64,000 nucleotides of DNA. Source: Blastomonas fulva. GTDB taxonomy: Bacteria > Pseudomonadota > Alphaproteobacteria > Sphingomonadales > Sphingomonadaceae. A program made the position numbers and the translations under genes. The DNA lies in NCBI RefSeq assembly GCF_003431825.1, contig NZ_CP020083.1, positions 1,836,501 through 1,900,500 on the forward strand, written 5' to 3'. The notes beneath the pieces are model-generated. The model saw nothing but the letters and a program-made list of their open reading frames with translations. It did not search any database and was not told the origin of the DNA. Positions 48,131 through 56,446 of this stretch are shown piece by piece (the stretch's first letter is position 1; each line of letters starts with the position of its first letter).

Positions 48131-48632
48131 AGTGTCGGAGAAAAACGGCCCATGCCCACCACCCGTCCTTGCCTGCGCCGCCTTCGAAATCCGATGCGGC
48201 GAGCGGCCCTTCGGCAGCGATCCGGGCGAGCACGGATTGTGCCTTTTGTCGGTGCACGGTCGCAAACCGGCGCAGCGCCGAATACCCAATCTCTCCACGC
48301 TCTGCCCGCGCCATCCGCCAGCGAAACAGCGGATGGAGATCGAGCGGCAGCAGGGAAGCCTCATGCGCCCAGTATTCGAACATGCGGCGGTTTCGCTTCT
48401 CGCCCCATGCCGCTTGCTCCAGTTCGCCGAGATCGTAACCGCCGATACGCGAATAGGCTGGGAGATAGTGCGCTCTTGCCAGAACATTCACGCTATCGAT
48501 CTGGACCACGCCCAGCCTGTCCAACGCACGATGCAGATGAGCCGATGCCCCCTGCCCGGCACGCCGCTTCCCGAACCCTTGCGCAGCAAGCACGATGCGT
48601 CTGGCATCGTGAAGGGAAAGCTGGATGGTCAT
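48131..48632 (-). pseudogene. truncated winged-helix (YcaQ/AlkX-like) protein
   Basis: The first 161 codons of a YcaQ/DUF1006 (HTH_42) protein, a family of DNA interstrand-crosslink glycosylases: MTIQLSLHDARRIVLAAQGF, LGVVQIDSVNVLARAHY, FEYWAHEASLLP. It stops being family-like after GKDGWWAW at about 48150, where the neighbouring coiled-coil gene ends; family members are about 400 residues. The frame runs on to 47988 on the antisense side of that gene. The gene was cut by insertion or deletion. Confidence 0.7.
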
Positions 48633-49016
48633 GCTGGCAAATCTAGCCATCCCATTTTGCAAGGGCAACAGGCGTGGGCCAGTCCTTTAAACCTTGCGCG
48701 GTTCTGTCGTTCTGTGCGCCGGTCAAGCAAGCGGAAGATGGCAGCTCCTGACGAGACCTGCCGCAAGGCTTGCCACTCAGGAATGACTGCAACGTCCCAG
48801 AATCTTCCGACGGCTTCCGACCAGATTTAGTCATTCCCGACCATCAATTGCGACGTCTGCTTCCGCCGAATGCTGCCATACGGCTGTCGGGGTCGCGCAT
48901 TGGTGCCGCTCATGGCCGGAGGTGGATAGGTAGGCGAATGGCGGCTTTCCTAACTTCGTTGCGAGCCTCATTGGCTGGCTTGCCCCCTTGCGATCTGCCA
49001 CCTCTCGCCATGCAGC
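48633..49016. other. 384-bp gap without a recognisable gene
   Basis: No RNA gene or credible frame found. It probably holds the promoter for the truncated ycaQ-like gene near 48640-48700. Short open frames here have no supporting ribosome-binding sites. Confidence 0.5.
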
Positions 49017-49670
49017 TCATGCCCGGCAAAGCCGCCGTATGGCCGTGAGGTCTGCCAGGGTAAGCGTGCGATAGCTCAGGCGCACAATGCCGGCAGCCTC
49101 CCACTCCTTCAGCACCCGATTGACGGTTTGCCGCGATGCACCGAGCATATGAGCGGCCTCCTCCTGCGAGAAACGTAGCACTGGCGCATCGCCCGCCTTG
49201 CCGCCTGCATCGATCATTTGCACGATGATCCGCGCGAGGCGCTCAGGCAAAGGCAGCAGCACGGTGTCGTCCATCCGGCTCAGCACCGCCTTGTAACGCT
49301 GGCCCATCATGGCGAGGAACTGCCGTAGATAATCGGAGCGGTCGTCGATCAAGGCGTGCAGGGTGGCAGCGGGGACCATAAGCACGGTGCTGTCAACGGC
49401 GGCCACCGCATCATTGCCGCGCGGCTCGCAGGTGAACAGTGATGCCTCGCCGAACCAGTGCCCCGGCGTCACCAGACCCAGCACCGCTTCACGGCCGACA
49501 GGGCTGGTGACACTCAGGCGAAAGATTCCGCGCTCGACGCAGAACAGCGCATCGGGCGGCGAGCCGCGGCCGTAAAGCGCTTCGCCTCGCGCTAGCACGC
49601 GCTGCCGCGCATGGCGGCGCAGTAGGGCATCGAGCTCCTCATCCAGTGTTCCCGGTTCGGCCAAGCACAC
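49017..49670 (-). CDS. Crp/Fnr-family transcriptional regulator
   Basis: A 217-residue CRP/FNR protein: an N-terminal cyclic-nucleotide-binding beta-roll (GEALYGRGSPPDALFCVERG, GHWFGEASLFT), a dimerisation helix (YLRQFLAMMGQRYKAVLSR) and a winged HTH (EEAAHMLGASRQTVNRVLKEW). No N-terminal cysteine cluster for an FNR iron-sulfur centre is seen. It lies upstream of, and on the same strand as, no obvious operon partner and may regulate the flanking SDR/monooxygenase pair. Confidence 0.9.
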   Translation of the reverse strand: MCLAEPGTLDEELDALLRRHARQRVLARGEALYGRGSPPDALFCVERGIFRLSVTSPVGREAVLGLVTPGHWFGEASLFTCEPRGNDAVAAVDSTVLMVPAATLHALIDDRSDYLRQFLAMMGQRYKAVLSRMDDTVLLPLPERLARIIVQMIDAGGKAGDAPVLRFSQEEAAHMLGASRQTVNRVLKEWEAAGIVRLSYRTLTLADLTAIRRLCRA

Positions 49671-49747
49671 CCTCCGCGCCGCCAGATCGTTGAAGCAACG
49701 GCCATGTGGTTACAACAAGCGGCGCACACGGCAAGAGCGCGACCCAC

Positions 49748-50659
49748 TCACCCCGCTAGTGCAGCTTTCAGACTGTCCCGCCGCGCCTTGAACATCGGAA
49801 TGTCGTCGTAGGGGATGTCGGGATTGGTGCCGTTCCCCAGATGATCGAGACGGCTTCTTACGATCGGCAGCTGTTCCGGGCTGGGGTAGATGTAGAACCG
49901 GTCTTCCTCGATCGCCTTGAAAGTGATCGCAGCCACCTCTTCGGGCGTCAGCGTGCCGTTGGCAAGATCCTTGGCGGAGATCGCCTGCGTGGCCAGCTGC
50001 GAGCGGGTCGGCCCGCTGTCATTGACCAGATCAGCGGGGCGGTTGCGGTGGCACTGGCTGATATTCGTGGACACATAAAACGGGCACAGCACCGCCGCCC
50101 GCACCTGCGGCCCGACCAGATCGAGATCGTGGTAGAGACATTCGGACAAAGCCAGCACCGCGTGCTTGGAAACGCTGTAGATGCCCATTCCCGGCGCGGT
50201 CACCAGACCCGCCATCGATGCGGTGTTCACGATGCAGCCTTCATAGCCCGGATCTGCAGCGGCTGCCGCGAGCATGCGCGGGGTAAAGCTGCGCACCCCG
50301 TTGGCGACGCCATCGACATTCACGCCGAACAGCCACTTCCAGTCCTTTTCGGTGCTTTCCCAGATCGGCCCGCCCGATGCGACACCGGCATTGTTGAACA
50401 GCAGGTTGGCCGGCCCGAAATGCTGTTCGGTCGCGACCGCCAGTGCCTCGACCGAAGCGGCACTGGTCACATCGGTCAACACGCCGATCGCCTCGGCGCC
50501 GCCTGCACGCAGGTCAGCAACGGCCTGCTCCATCGCTCCAGCCTCGACATCGGCGATCACCAACTTCATGCCGCGCCGCGCGGCCTCCTCGGCAATCGCC
50601 CTGCCAAGACCCGAAGCCCCGCCAGTGACCACGGCCACACCGCCCTTCAAGTTCTTCAT
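49748..50659 (-). CDS. short-chain dehydrogenase/reductase
   Basis: A 303-residue SDR: cofactor motif TGGASGLGRAIA, Asp in VIADVEAG (NAD-type acidic residue), NNAG in LFNNAGVASGG, and YSVSKHAVLALSE with catalytic Tyr/Lys. It is downstream of the monooxygenase gene on the same strand by 58 bp, so the two could form a two-step ketone/alcohol oxidation unit; this is inferred from position only. Confidence 0.88.
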   Translation of the reverse strand: MKNLKGGVAVVTGGASGLGRAIAEEAARRGMKLVIADVEAGAMEQAVADLRAGGAEAIGVLTDVTSAASVEALAVATEQHFGPANLLFNNAGVASGGPIWESTEKDWKWLFGVNVDGVANGVRSFTPRMLAAAAADPGYEGCIVNTASMAGLVTAPGMGIYSVSKHAVLALSECLYHDLDLVGPQVRAAVLCPFYVSTNISQCHRNRPADLVNDSGPTRSQLATQAISAKDLANGTLTPEEVAAITFKAIEEDRFYIYPSPEQLPIVRSRLDHLGNGTNPDIPYDDIPMFKARRDSLKAALAG

Positions 50660-50717
50660 CCTGCACTCCTTGCTTTTTTACTGATGGATGATGCGGGCGC
50701 GAGGTGCGCCGGTTTCA

Positions 50718-52223
50718 TCAATGACTGTAGGCGAAAACCGGATCGGTGAGATCGATCGCAGGGATCGCCTCGCTTTCGTAGAAATAGTCCTGACTGTGCT
50801 GCCACTCAGGCGTGTCCCCGCGCCGGGGCAGCCGGTCGAGGCTGCGGAGCAGATAGCCGGGGTTGAGGTAATCGGTATCGACCCACGGCTTCAGTTCCAT
50901 GCCCTGATCTTCGGGCCTGAGCACCGGCATCACGCTGCTCGCGCCGCTTTTGTGCATGTGATCGAGCAGCCGGCAGACGAAGCCCGCGACAAGATCAGCG
51001 CGCAAGGTCCAGCTGTAATGGCCATAGCCATAGACCCAGGCCATGTTGGGTATGCCGGTGAACATGATTCCGCGATAGGTTATGGTCTGCGCAAAGTTGA
51101 CCGGCGCGCCGTCGATGCTGAACGGGATGTCGCCCATCACTGCCATATCGAACCCGGTGGCGGTGATCACCACGTCGGCATCGATCCGCTCGCCCGAATC
51201 AAGCACGATCCCGGTATCGTCGAAGGTGCTTATCGTATCTGTCACGACCGACGCCTTGCCCGCCGAAATGGCCTTGAACAGGTCACCGTCCGGCACAAAC
51301 GCCACGCGCTGCTGCAAAGGGCGATAAGGCGGCGTGAAATGCCGTTCGACATCGAACCCTTGCGGAAGCAGCGCCTGAACACCGCCAATCAGCATCGCCT
51401 TCAGCTTGTCAGGCGATGAATGCGCGCGGTCGAGCAGATCGGCCCGGTCGCGCACCACCTTGCGCCGCATGATCTCGTGAACCCAGGTAGGGTCCACATC
51501 CAGCCTGCGCAATTCCTCGGCCAGCGCGTCAGCATTGCGGCCAGCGGCAAAATAGGTCGGCGTGCGTTGCAGCATGGTCACGTGCGCGCAGCGGTCGGCC
51601 AGCGCCGGGATCAGGGTTGCCGCGGTCGCACCCGAACCAATCACAGTTACGTTCTTACCCGCCAGATCGAGACCCTCTGGCCAGTGCTGGGGGTGGATGA
51701 TCTGGCCCTTGAACCTGTCCATGCCCGGCCATTGGGGCGTGTAGCCTTTCTCATGCCGGTAGTAGCCCTGACACATCCACAAAAAGCTCGCCTCCATCTG
51801 CACGACATCGTCGGCCCCTTTGCGTTCGACCGTCAGCTGCCAGCTGGCGGTTTCGTTGGACCAGTTGGCGGACGTGACGCTGTGGCCATATCGGATGAAG
51901 GGACCAAGGCCCGCATCGGCAATCGCATCACCCAGATAGTCGAGGATCTGATCGCGCGAGGCGATCGGCTGCCCGGTCCACGGCTTAAAGCCGTAGCCGA
52001 AGGTGAACAGGTCGCTATCTGACCGGGTGCCGGGATATTTGTGGATCAGCCAGGTGCCGCCATGGCCCTCAAGCGCTTCGAGAATGGCAAAGCTCAGATC
52101 CGGGCAATGCTTGCGCAGGAGGGTCGCGCTGCCGATCCCGGAAATGCCCGCGCCGACGATGATCACATCGAACTTTTCGGGTTGCTGCGTGCCTGCTGCG
52201 ATATTCTGCCGATCCGACACCAT
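50718..52223 (-). CDS. Baeyer-Villiger-type flavin monooxygenase
   Basis: A 501-residue FAD- and NADPH-binding monooxygenase. The FAD motif VGAGISGIG is near residue 24, the type I BVMO fingerprint FKGQIIHPQHWP is near residue 175, and the NADPH motif VIGSGATAAT follows. ATATGFDMAV is the usual third nucleotide-binding motif. These enzymes insert an oxygen into ketones to give esters. An AAAGGAG site supports ATG 52223; the frame opens with a GTG at 52235. Confidence 0.9.
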   Translation of the reverse strand: MVSDRQNIAAGTQQPEKFDVIIVGAGISGIGSATLLRKHCPDLSFAILEALEGHGGTWLIHKYPGTRSDSDLFTFGYGFKPWTGQPIASRDQILDYLGDAIADAGLGPFIRYGHSVTSANWSNETASWQLTVERKGADDVVQMEASFLWMCQGYYRHEKGYTPQWPGMDRFKGQIIHPQHWPEGLDLAGKNVTVIGSGATAATLIPALADRCAHVTMLQRTPTYFAAGRNADALAEELRRLDVDPTWVHEIMRRKVVRDRADLLDRAHSSPDKLKAMLIGGVQALLPQGFDVERHFTPPYRPLQQRVAFVPDGDLFKAISAGKASVVTDTISTFDDTGIVLDSGERIDADVVITATGFDMAVMGDIPFSIDGAPVNFAQTITYRGIMFTGIPNMAWVYGYGHYSWTLRADLVAGFVCRLLDHMHKSGASSVMPVLRPEDQGMELKPWVDTDYLNPGYLLRSLDRLPRRGDTPEWQHSQDYFYESEAIPAIDLTDPVFAYSH

Positions 52224-52235
52224 CTGCCTCTCCAC

Positions 52236-52734
52236 TCCTTTGGGGCGCGGCCTGTCCCCAGCCTGGCGGCGTGCTAGACCGAGCTAGCAGGCAAGACTGT
52301 CGCCTTTGGGCATTCTATCGGATTGCGAGCTATCCTCCCCTCTAGGTGGGCAAATCAGAAGAGGATGTTGTTGCCGCTTTGGGGGGCGCTTGCTGAATGG
52401 CGGCAAGCGGCAAGCGCTCTCGCATTAGCCGCCATTTGCGCTCTGATCATCGCAGTGTCGGCTTCTGGTAAAGCCGGTCATCTGCAAAGCGGTTTAGGAA
52501 GGGCAGAAATGTCCCAGATTCGGCTGTTCGAACAGACTGGAAGCGATGTCCGCTTTCAGGCAATCGGCGGGCAAGCCCCAATGACCGTGATTGGGGCGCA
52601 AAGCTGACTGGCGGCTTACCGAACTGATCGTGTTCTGCAATGCTTTGACGCGCGAGGTAGGATCAGCCCTTCTCAGTTCTGATGGTCCGGACAAACCACT
52701 GGCAACGTTCTCGGCCTCAGACGTGACTGCTCTC
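52236..52734. other. 499-bp gap without a recognisable gene
   Basis: No protein I can support. Several short frames occur on both strands but none has a family pattern. The region marks the boundary between the monooxygenase genes and the mobilisation module and may hold decayed mobile sequence. Confidence 0.5.
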
Positions 52735-52953
52735 TCAGTCGCTGACCACATAAAACATCGGGTTCCGCAGCCATTCCTCGATAGCCGATTCCCGCCATCC
52801 GCAGCATCGCTCGGCGAGCTTGACCTGCCGGGGGAAAGTGCCCGCCTGGATCTTGCGGTACAGCGTCGCCCTGGATAGCCCGGTGCGATCGAGCACGGTG
52901 TTGAGCCTCAGGAACCTGTCGGGTGCATGGGATGCCATGGCCATTGTCTCCAT
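52735..52953 (-). CDS. AlpA-family DNA-binding regulator
   Basis: A 72-residue MerR-like/AlpA protein: FLRLNTVLDRTGLSRATLY (HTH) followed by KIQAGTFPRQVKLAERC and GWRESAIEEWL, the usual AlpA pattern. AlpA proteins activate excision or regulate integrases on islands; here it stands before the antirestriction gene and reads away from it. Alternative Mets at 52944 and 52938 give similar proteins. Confidence 0.88.
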   Translation of the reverse strand: METMAMASHAPDRFLRLNTVLDRTGLSRATLYRKIQAGTFPRQVKLAERCCGWRESAIEEWLRNPMFYVVSD

Positions 52954-53371
52954 CCTGTGATGTGATCTGCCCCTGCCTGCGACGAAGATTGGCGATGTGC
53001 CGCTGCGCGTCAATCGAGCCACATGCGGCGCTTTCGCAGGCAGAAGGGCAGGGTAGCGCTCCTGGGATGCAGGGGGAAATGGCAGCGTAAGCAGAATATT
53101 TCCGCTCACGGCATCTCACTGTGTTTCAGCATCCAGCAGCACATCTGCGGACGCAGCAAAGCTGCGGCGTTAGCCCCGCTCGGGCGGGACACCGGGGTGC
53201 GTCAATCGCCTCTAGCCACGCCAGGCCAGCCCGCAACCCGCGTTGCGGGTCCTACACTGCGTTGCGGTGCTTAGCGCATGCGCGCCGTCCGTTGCAGCGT
53301 GGCTGCCAGCTCTTCTTCGCCGCCCCCCAGCGCCCCTTCCGGGCCGGGGCCGGATGGAAGGAGACAAGGTC
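52954..53371. promoter_or_regulatory. regulatory gap between alpA and ardC with a hairpin
   Basis: A 418-bp GC-rich gap between divergent alpA and ardC. It holds a perfect 8-bp hairpin CCCGCAAC/GTTGCGGG (53230-53249, 4-nt loop) and nearby GTTGCGG repeats, plus an AAGGAG site just before ardC ATG 53372. The hairpin could be a terminator, attenuator or replication/transfer site; function not known. Confidence 0.5.
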
Positions 53372-54262
53372 ATGGAAAACACTACCACCCGTAACAGCCT
53401 CTATACTGAGGTCACCACACGCATTATCGCCGATCTCGAGCAGGGACGACTTCCCTGGGTCCAGCCCTGGGACGCAGCACTCTGCGGCTGCACCATGCCG
53501 CACAATGCAGCAACCGACCGGCGCTACTCGGGCATCAACGTCCTGATCCTCTGGGCCGAAGTGGTCATGAGGGGTTACGGTTCCCAGCGCTGGCTGACCT
53601 ATCGCCAGGCACAGGCTGCTGGCGGAAATGTCCGCAAAGGCAAGAAGGGGGCGACCGTCTGCTATGCCGACCGGTTTACGCCCAAGGCAGAAGCCGAACA
53701 GGCACGCGGCGAAGACCGCGAAGCCAGGACAGTTGCCTTCCTCAAGCGGTTCACGGTGTTCAACATCGACCAGTGCGAAGGTCTGCCCGAGGACATGACT
53801 GCAGCCCCGGTTGCTACCGATCCGGTACTTGCCATTGCGGAAGCCGACGCAATCATCACTGCCAGTGGTGCCACGTTCAACATCGGCGGCGATGCTGCCT
53901 TCTACAGCCCGGCACACGACTTAGTGCAGGTGCCTCCGCAGGCCGCATATCATGAGCCGATCAACTGGTACCGCACCGCTCTGCACGAGCTCGGTCACTG
54001 GACCGGCCATGCCAGCAGGCTGGACCGCGATCAACAGGGCAACTTTGGCTCTGCACCCTACGCCCGCGAAGAGCTTGTCGCCGAGATGGCAGCCGCGTTC
54101 ACCTGCGCATCGCTTGGTATTGCTCCCACGGTCCGCCACAGCGATTACATCGCGTCCTGGCTCACCGTCCTACGTGAAGATGACAAGGCCATCTTCCGCG
54201 CCGCCAGCGCAGCCAGCAAGGCAGCAGATTATCTGCTAGCCTTCACGGGAGACGCAGCATGA
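53372..54262 (+). CDS. ardC: ArdC-like antirestriction protein
   Basis: A 296-residue ArdC-type protein: an N-terminal ssDNA-binding domain (YTEVTTRIIADLEQGRLPWVQPW, RRYSGINVLILW, ATVCYADRFTP) and a C-terminal zinc-metalloprotease-like domain with HELGHWTGH (about residue 204). ArdC proteins protect incoming DNA during conjugation from restriction enzymes. The start at 53372 is set by AAGGAG 9 bases upstream; Met at 53354 is the alternative. Coupled by ATGA to the next gene. Confidence 0.9.
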   Translation: MENTTTRNSLYTEVTTRIIADLEQGRLPWVQPWDAALCGCTMPHNAATDRRYSGINVLILWAEVVMRGYGSQRWLTYRQAQAAGGNVRKGKKGATVCYADRFTPKAEAEQARGEDREARTVAFLKRFTVFNIDQCEGLPEDMTAAPVATDPVLAIAEADAIITASGATFNIGGDAAFYSPAHDLVQVPPQAAYHEPINWYRTALHELGHWTGHASRLDRDQQGNFGSAPYAREELVAEMAAAFTCASLGIAPTVRHSDYIASWLTVLREDDKAIFRAASAASKAADYLLAFTGDAA

Positions 54263-54507
54263 GCGCGCGTCTTACCAGAGCCGCACGTCGGCAACTCCGC
54301 CGCGCCGAGCGGGCCGTCGACAACATGTCGCCGATGCAGCGCGAGATCTTCCTTGCCATCCGCGTCGATGAGCTCAGCTATGCTGAGGTTGCTGCAATGC
54401 ACGGCATCACCGTCACGCAAGGCGAGCATCACTTTGCAGGCGCTCTGCGGATCCTCGACCGGCACATGCACGAACGCCACCACAAGTGGTGGCAGTTCTG
54501 GCGATGA
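54259..54507 (+). CDS. sigma-region-4-like small HTH protein
   Basis: An 82-residue protein whose middle (SPMQREIFLAIRVDELSY, EVAAMHGITVTQGEHHF) resembles region 4 of sigma-70 factors or LuxR-type HTH; there is no region 2, so it is not a full sigma factor. It overlaps ardC by ATGA and ends with a basic Trp-rich tail (HHKWWQFWR). Probably a regulator of the mobilisation genes. Confidence 0.65.
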   Translation: MSARLTRAARRQLRRAERAVDNMSPMQREIFLAIRVDELSYAEVAAMHGITVTQGEHHFAGALRILDRHMHERHHKWWQFWR

Positions 54508-54561
54508 ACGCCAGCTTCCACCTTGCCAATCGCCAACCATCCCTACAGGGTGACCAGAGCC

Positions 54562-55482
54562 ATGCGAACCGACCTCGATCATCTTCCGGCCAACAAGCAG
54601 CGCGAACTTGAGCGCGTGAAGCAGATCATCTTCGAAGAGTTCGAGGACGCCTTGGCGCTTGCCACGCACCAGTGGAAGAAGAAGGGCCGGATCGAGAAGC
54701 TTATCCTTTACGGCAGCTACGCCCGTGGCGGCTGGGTCGATGAACCGCACACGGCCAAGGGTTACCGCTCTGACTTCGATCTGCTGATCATCGTCAACGA
54801 CAAGCGGCTGACCGAGCGCGTCGATTACTGGCTGAAGCTCGAGGATCGGCTGATCCGCGAGCTGGCCATCGACCGGACGCTGCACACGCCGGTCAACTTC
54901 ATCGTGCACACCTTGCAGGAGGTGAACGATGGGCTGGCGCATGGGCGGTATTTTTTCATGGATGTGGCGAAGGACGGAATCGCGCTCCACGAGGCAGACG
55001 AGAGGGAGCTTCACACACCCAAGCCCAAGACGCCCGAGCAGGCACTCGCCATGGCGCGGGAGTATTTTGAGGAGTGGATGCCAGCCGCATCGGGCATGTT
55101 ACAGACCGCCCACTTCAGCAGGGAGCAAGGACGGCTAAAAGATGCTGCGTTCCTGACTCATCAGGCCACTGAACGGCTTTACCATTGTGTGCTGCTGGTC
55201 TGCACTTTCTATTCGCCGCATGTCCACAATCTCGGTTTCCTCCGCACCCAGGCTGAGCGCATCGACATGCGTCTGGTGGACGCCTGGCCGCGCGACACGC
55301 GCATCGATCGTGCGCGGTTCGAGAAGCTGAAAGAGGCCTATGTCAAAGCCCGCTACTCGAAGCATTACCGCATCACCGAAGAGGAGCTGTTGTGGCTCAG
55401 AGGTTGCGTCGAGGAACTCGGCCGGGCGGTGCATGCCATCTGTTCCGAACGGATTGCGTTGTTGGCGGACAAGGCCGGCTAA
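54562..55482 (+). CDS. MNT nucleotidyltransferase-HEPN fusion protein
   Basis: A 306-residue single chain. Residues about 45-95 are a minimal nucleotidyltransferase with GSYARGGW and SDFDLLIIV, the two-part catalytic motif (Gly-Ser and DxD). The C-terminal half (about 165-300) is a HEPN domain: HQATERLYHCVLLVCTF and a late KARYSKHYRITEEEL. MNT and HEPN are normally separate genes of a toxin-antitoxin system in which the MNT protein AMPylates the HEPN RNase; here they are fused. The start Met is 54562; an earlier Met (54523) lacks family support. Confidence 0.82.
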   Translation: MRTDLDHLPANKQRELERVKQIIFEEFEDALALATHQWKKKGRIEKLILYGSYARGGWVDEPHTAKGYRSDFDLLIIVNDKRLTERVDYWLKLEDRLIRELAIDRTLHTPVNFIVHTLQEVNDGLAHGRYFFMDVAKDGIALHEADERELHTPKPKTPEQALAMAREYFEEWMPAASGMLQTAHFSREQGRLKDAAFLTHQATERLYHCVLLVCTFYSPHVHNLGFLRTQAERIDMRLVDAWPRDTRIDRARFEKLKEAYVKARYSKHYRITEEELLWLRGCVEELGRAVHAICSERIALLADKAG

Positions 55483-55509
55483 GCTGGCTGGCCTACCACG
55501 CGCGAGGTG

Positions 55510-55692
55510 TCAGGCTGCTTCGCTTCCCGGCTCTTCGGCTTCACTATCGTCCAACGCGCTGCTGATCATCGCTGCCAGCGTCTCTTCGGCTCTCGCACGT
55601 ACGATCGTGTCGGCTGACAGCAAATCCTGCCTCACCCATTGCGGAGCACGCGCAAGCACGCTCAGCACCAGTTGGTTGATTGCCCCGTTCAT
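55510..55692 (-). CDS. 60-residue hypothetical protein
   Basis: A 60-residue acidic helical protein (MNGAINQLVLSVLARAPQWV, ending SEAEEPGSEAA). Short proteins of this appearance often stand next to traD in sphingomonad Ti-type modules. It is on the same strand as and 19 bp beyond traD, so it is probably co-transcribed. Function unknown. Confidence 0.6.
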   Translation of the reverse strand: MNGAINQLVLSVLARAPQWVRQDLLSADTIVRARAEETLAAMISSALDDSEAEEPGSEAA

Positions 55693-55711
55693 GGGGCGAG
55701 CCTATGCGCGA

Positions 55712-56047
55712 TCACAACCTTTCCGCCAAATGATTTTGCGCGAACGCCCGTGAGCCTCTTCGCCGCCAGAGCAGCAACTGTTGGTCGCGGTTGTCGCCTT
55801 TGAGCTTCGTCGCCGCCTCGATCAGCAGGCCTAGGATCACGGCGCGATCGTCATCGGTGAGATCGATCAGCTCTGCTTTGGCGATGAGCCCGCCGAGTTC
55901 GATAAGTTGCCGTGTCCGCTCGCGTCGTTTGACCCTCCATTCGCGCATGTCATGCCGGGCCCTGTGCGCCAGCAGCCGGTTGCGCGCCTGGATCGATCGC
56001 TTGTGCGCCGCCAGCGTCTTTGCCAGCTGATCGGCGAGTGTTGGCAT
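55712..56047 (-). CDS. traD: conjugal transfer protein TraD-like
   Basis: A 111-residue protein of the Ti-type TraD kind: MPTLADQLAKTLAAHKRSI, a basic helix REWRVKRRERTRQLIELGG and LIAKAELIDLTDDDRAVILG. These small proteins assist relaxosome assembly at oriT. The start overlaps the end of traC by about 98 bp in a different frame. It is usually followed by traG in Ti-type plasmids; traG is absent here. Confidence 0.75.
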   Translation of the reverse strand: MPTLADQLAKTLAAHKRSIQARNRLLAHRARHDMREWRVKRRERTRQLIELGGLIAKAELIDLTDDDRAVILGLLIEAATKLKGDNRDQQLLLWRRRGSRAFAQNHLAERL

Positions 56048-56273
56048 TGCTTTGAAAGAACGCAGCGCCGCGTTTGCGCCAGGCCTCCTTTCGCGTGGGG
56101 TCATCGTTGCCGATCGCGGCGAGCAGAACGCCCGCGAGAACTTCTGTCCCGAGCGCATCTGCTCCCGTCGCAATGACGAGCTCGCCAAGCTGTGTCTGCT
56201 TTCGGGTTCTGAGCTGCTTTGCCTTGTCATTGAGAGCTTGCAACTCTGCGTCGTAATCGCGTGGTTTGCGCAT
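55950..56273 (-). CDS. traC: conjugal transfer protein TraC-like
   Basis: A 107-residue basic protein (MRKPRDYDAELQALNDKAKQ) with TraC-like central part LGELVIATGADALGTEVLAG. It lies beside the probable oriT and is transcribed away from traA, the normal Ti-type layout traD-traC-oriT-traA. The GGAAGG site favours ATG 56273 over 56282. Its 3' end overlaps traD; the unusual Gly/Ala-rich tail after FFQSNA may be a frame effect. Confidence 0.72.
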   Translation of the reverse strand: MRKPRDYDAELQALNDKAKQLRTRKQTQLGELVIATGADALGTEVLAGVLLAAIGNDDPTRKEAWRKRGAAFFQSNANTRRSAGKDAGGAQAIDPGAQPAAGAQGPA

Positions 56274-56387
56274 GTCTGGCATCCTTCCGTTGTCGGTGAA
56301 GGACCAACCAGCTATCCCTCCCATCTCCCGCAAACAACAGGCTGGGTCGCTGTGAGACCCCGTCATCTCGAGCGCGATCAAATCGAG

Positions 56388-56418
56388 GGAGGGCGCGCTT
56401 ATACGTCGTGCCGACGTA
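56388..56418 (-). other. oriT: probable origin of transfer (oriT, Ti/IncQ type)
   Basis: Between divergent traC and traA, the minus strand reads TAAGCGCGCCCTC (56389-56401), close to the nic core TAAGTGCGCCCT of RSF1010/Ti-type origins. It is flanked by a perfect inverted repeat TACGTCG-TGC-CGACGTA (56402-56418). Position, motif and adjacent relaxase agree. The nick should fall in this core; not proven here. Confidence 0.7.
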
Positions 56419-56446
56419 GCTTGTTTGGCGTAAATGGATGGTCGCC

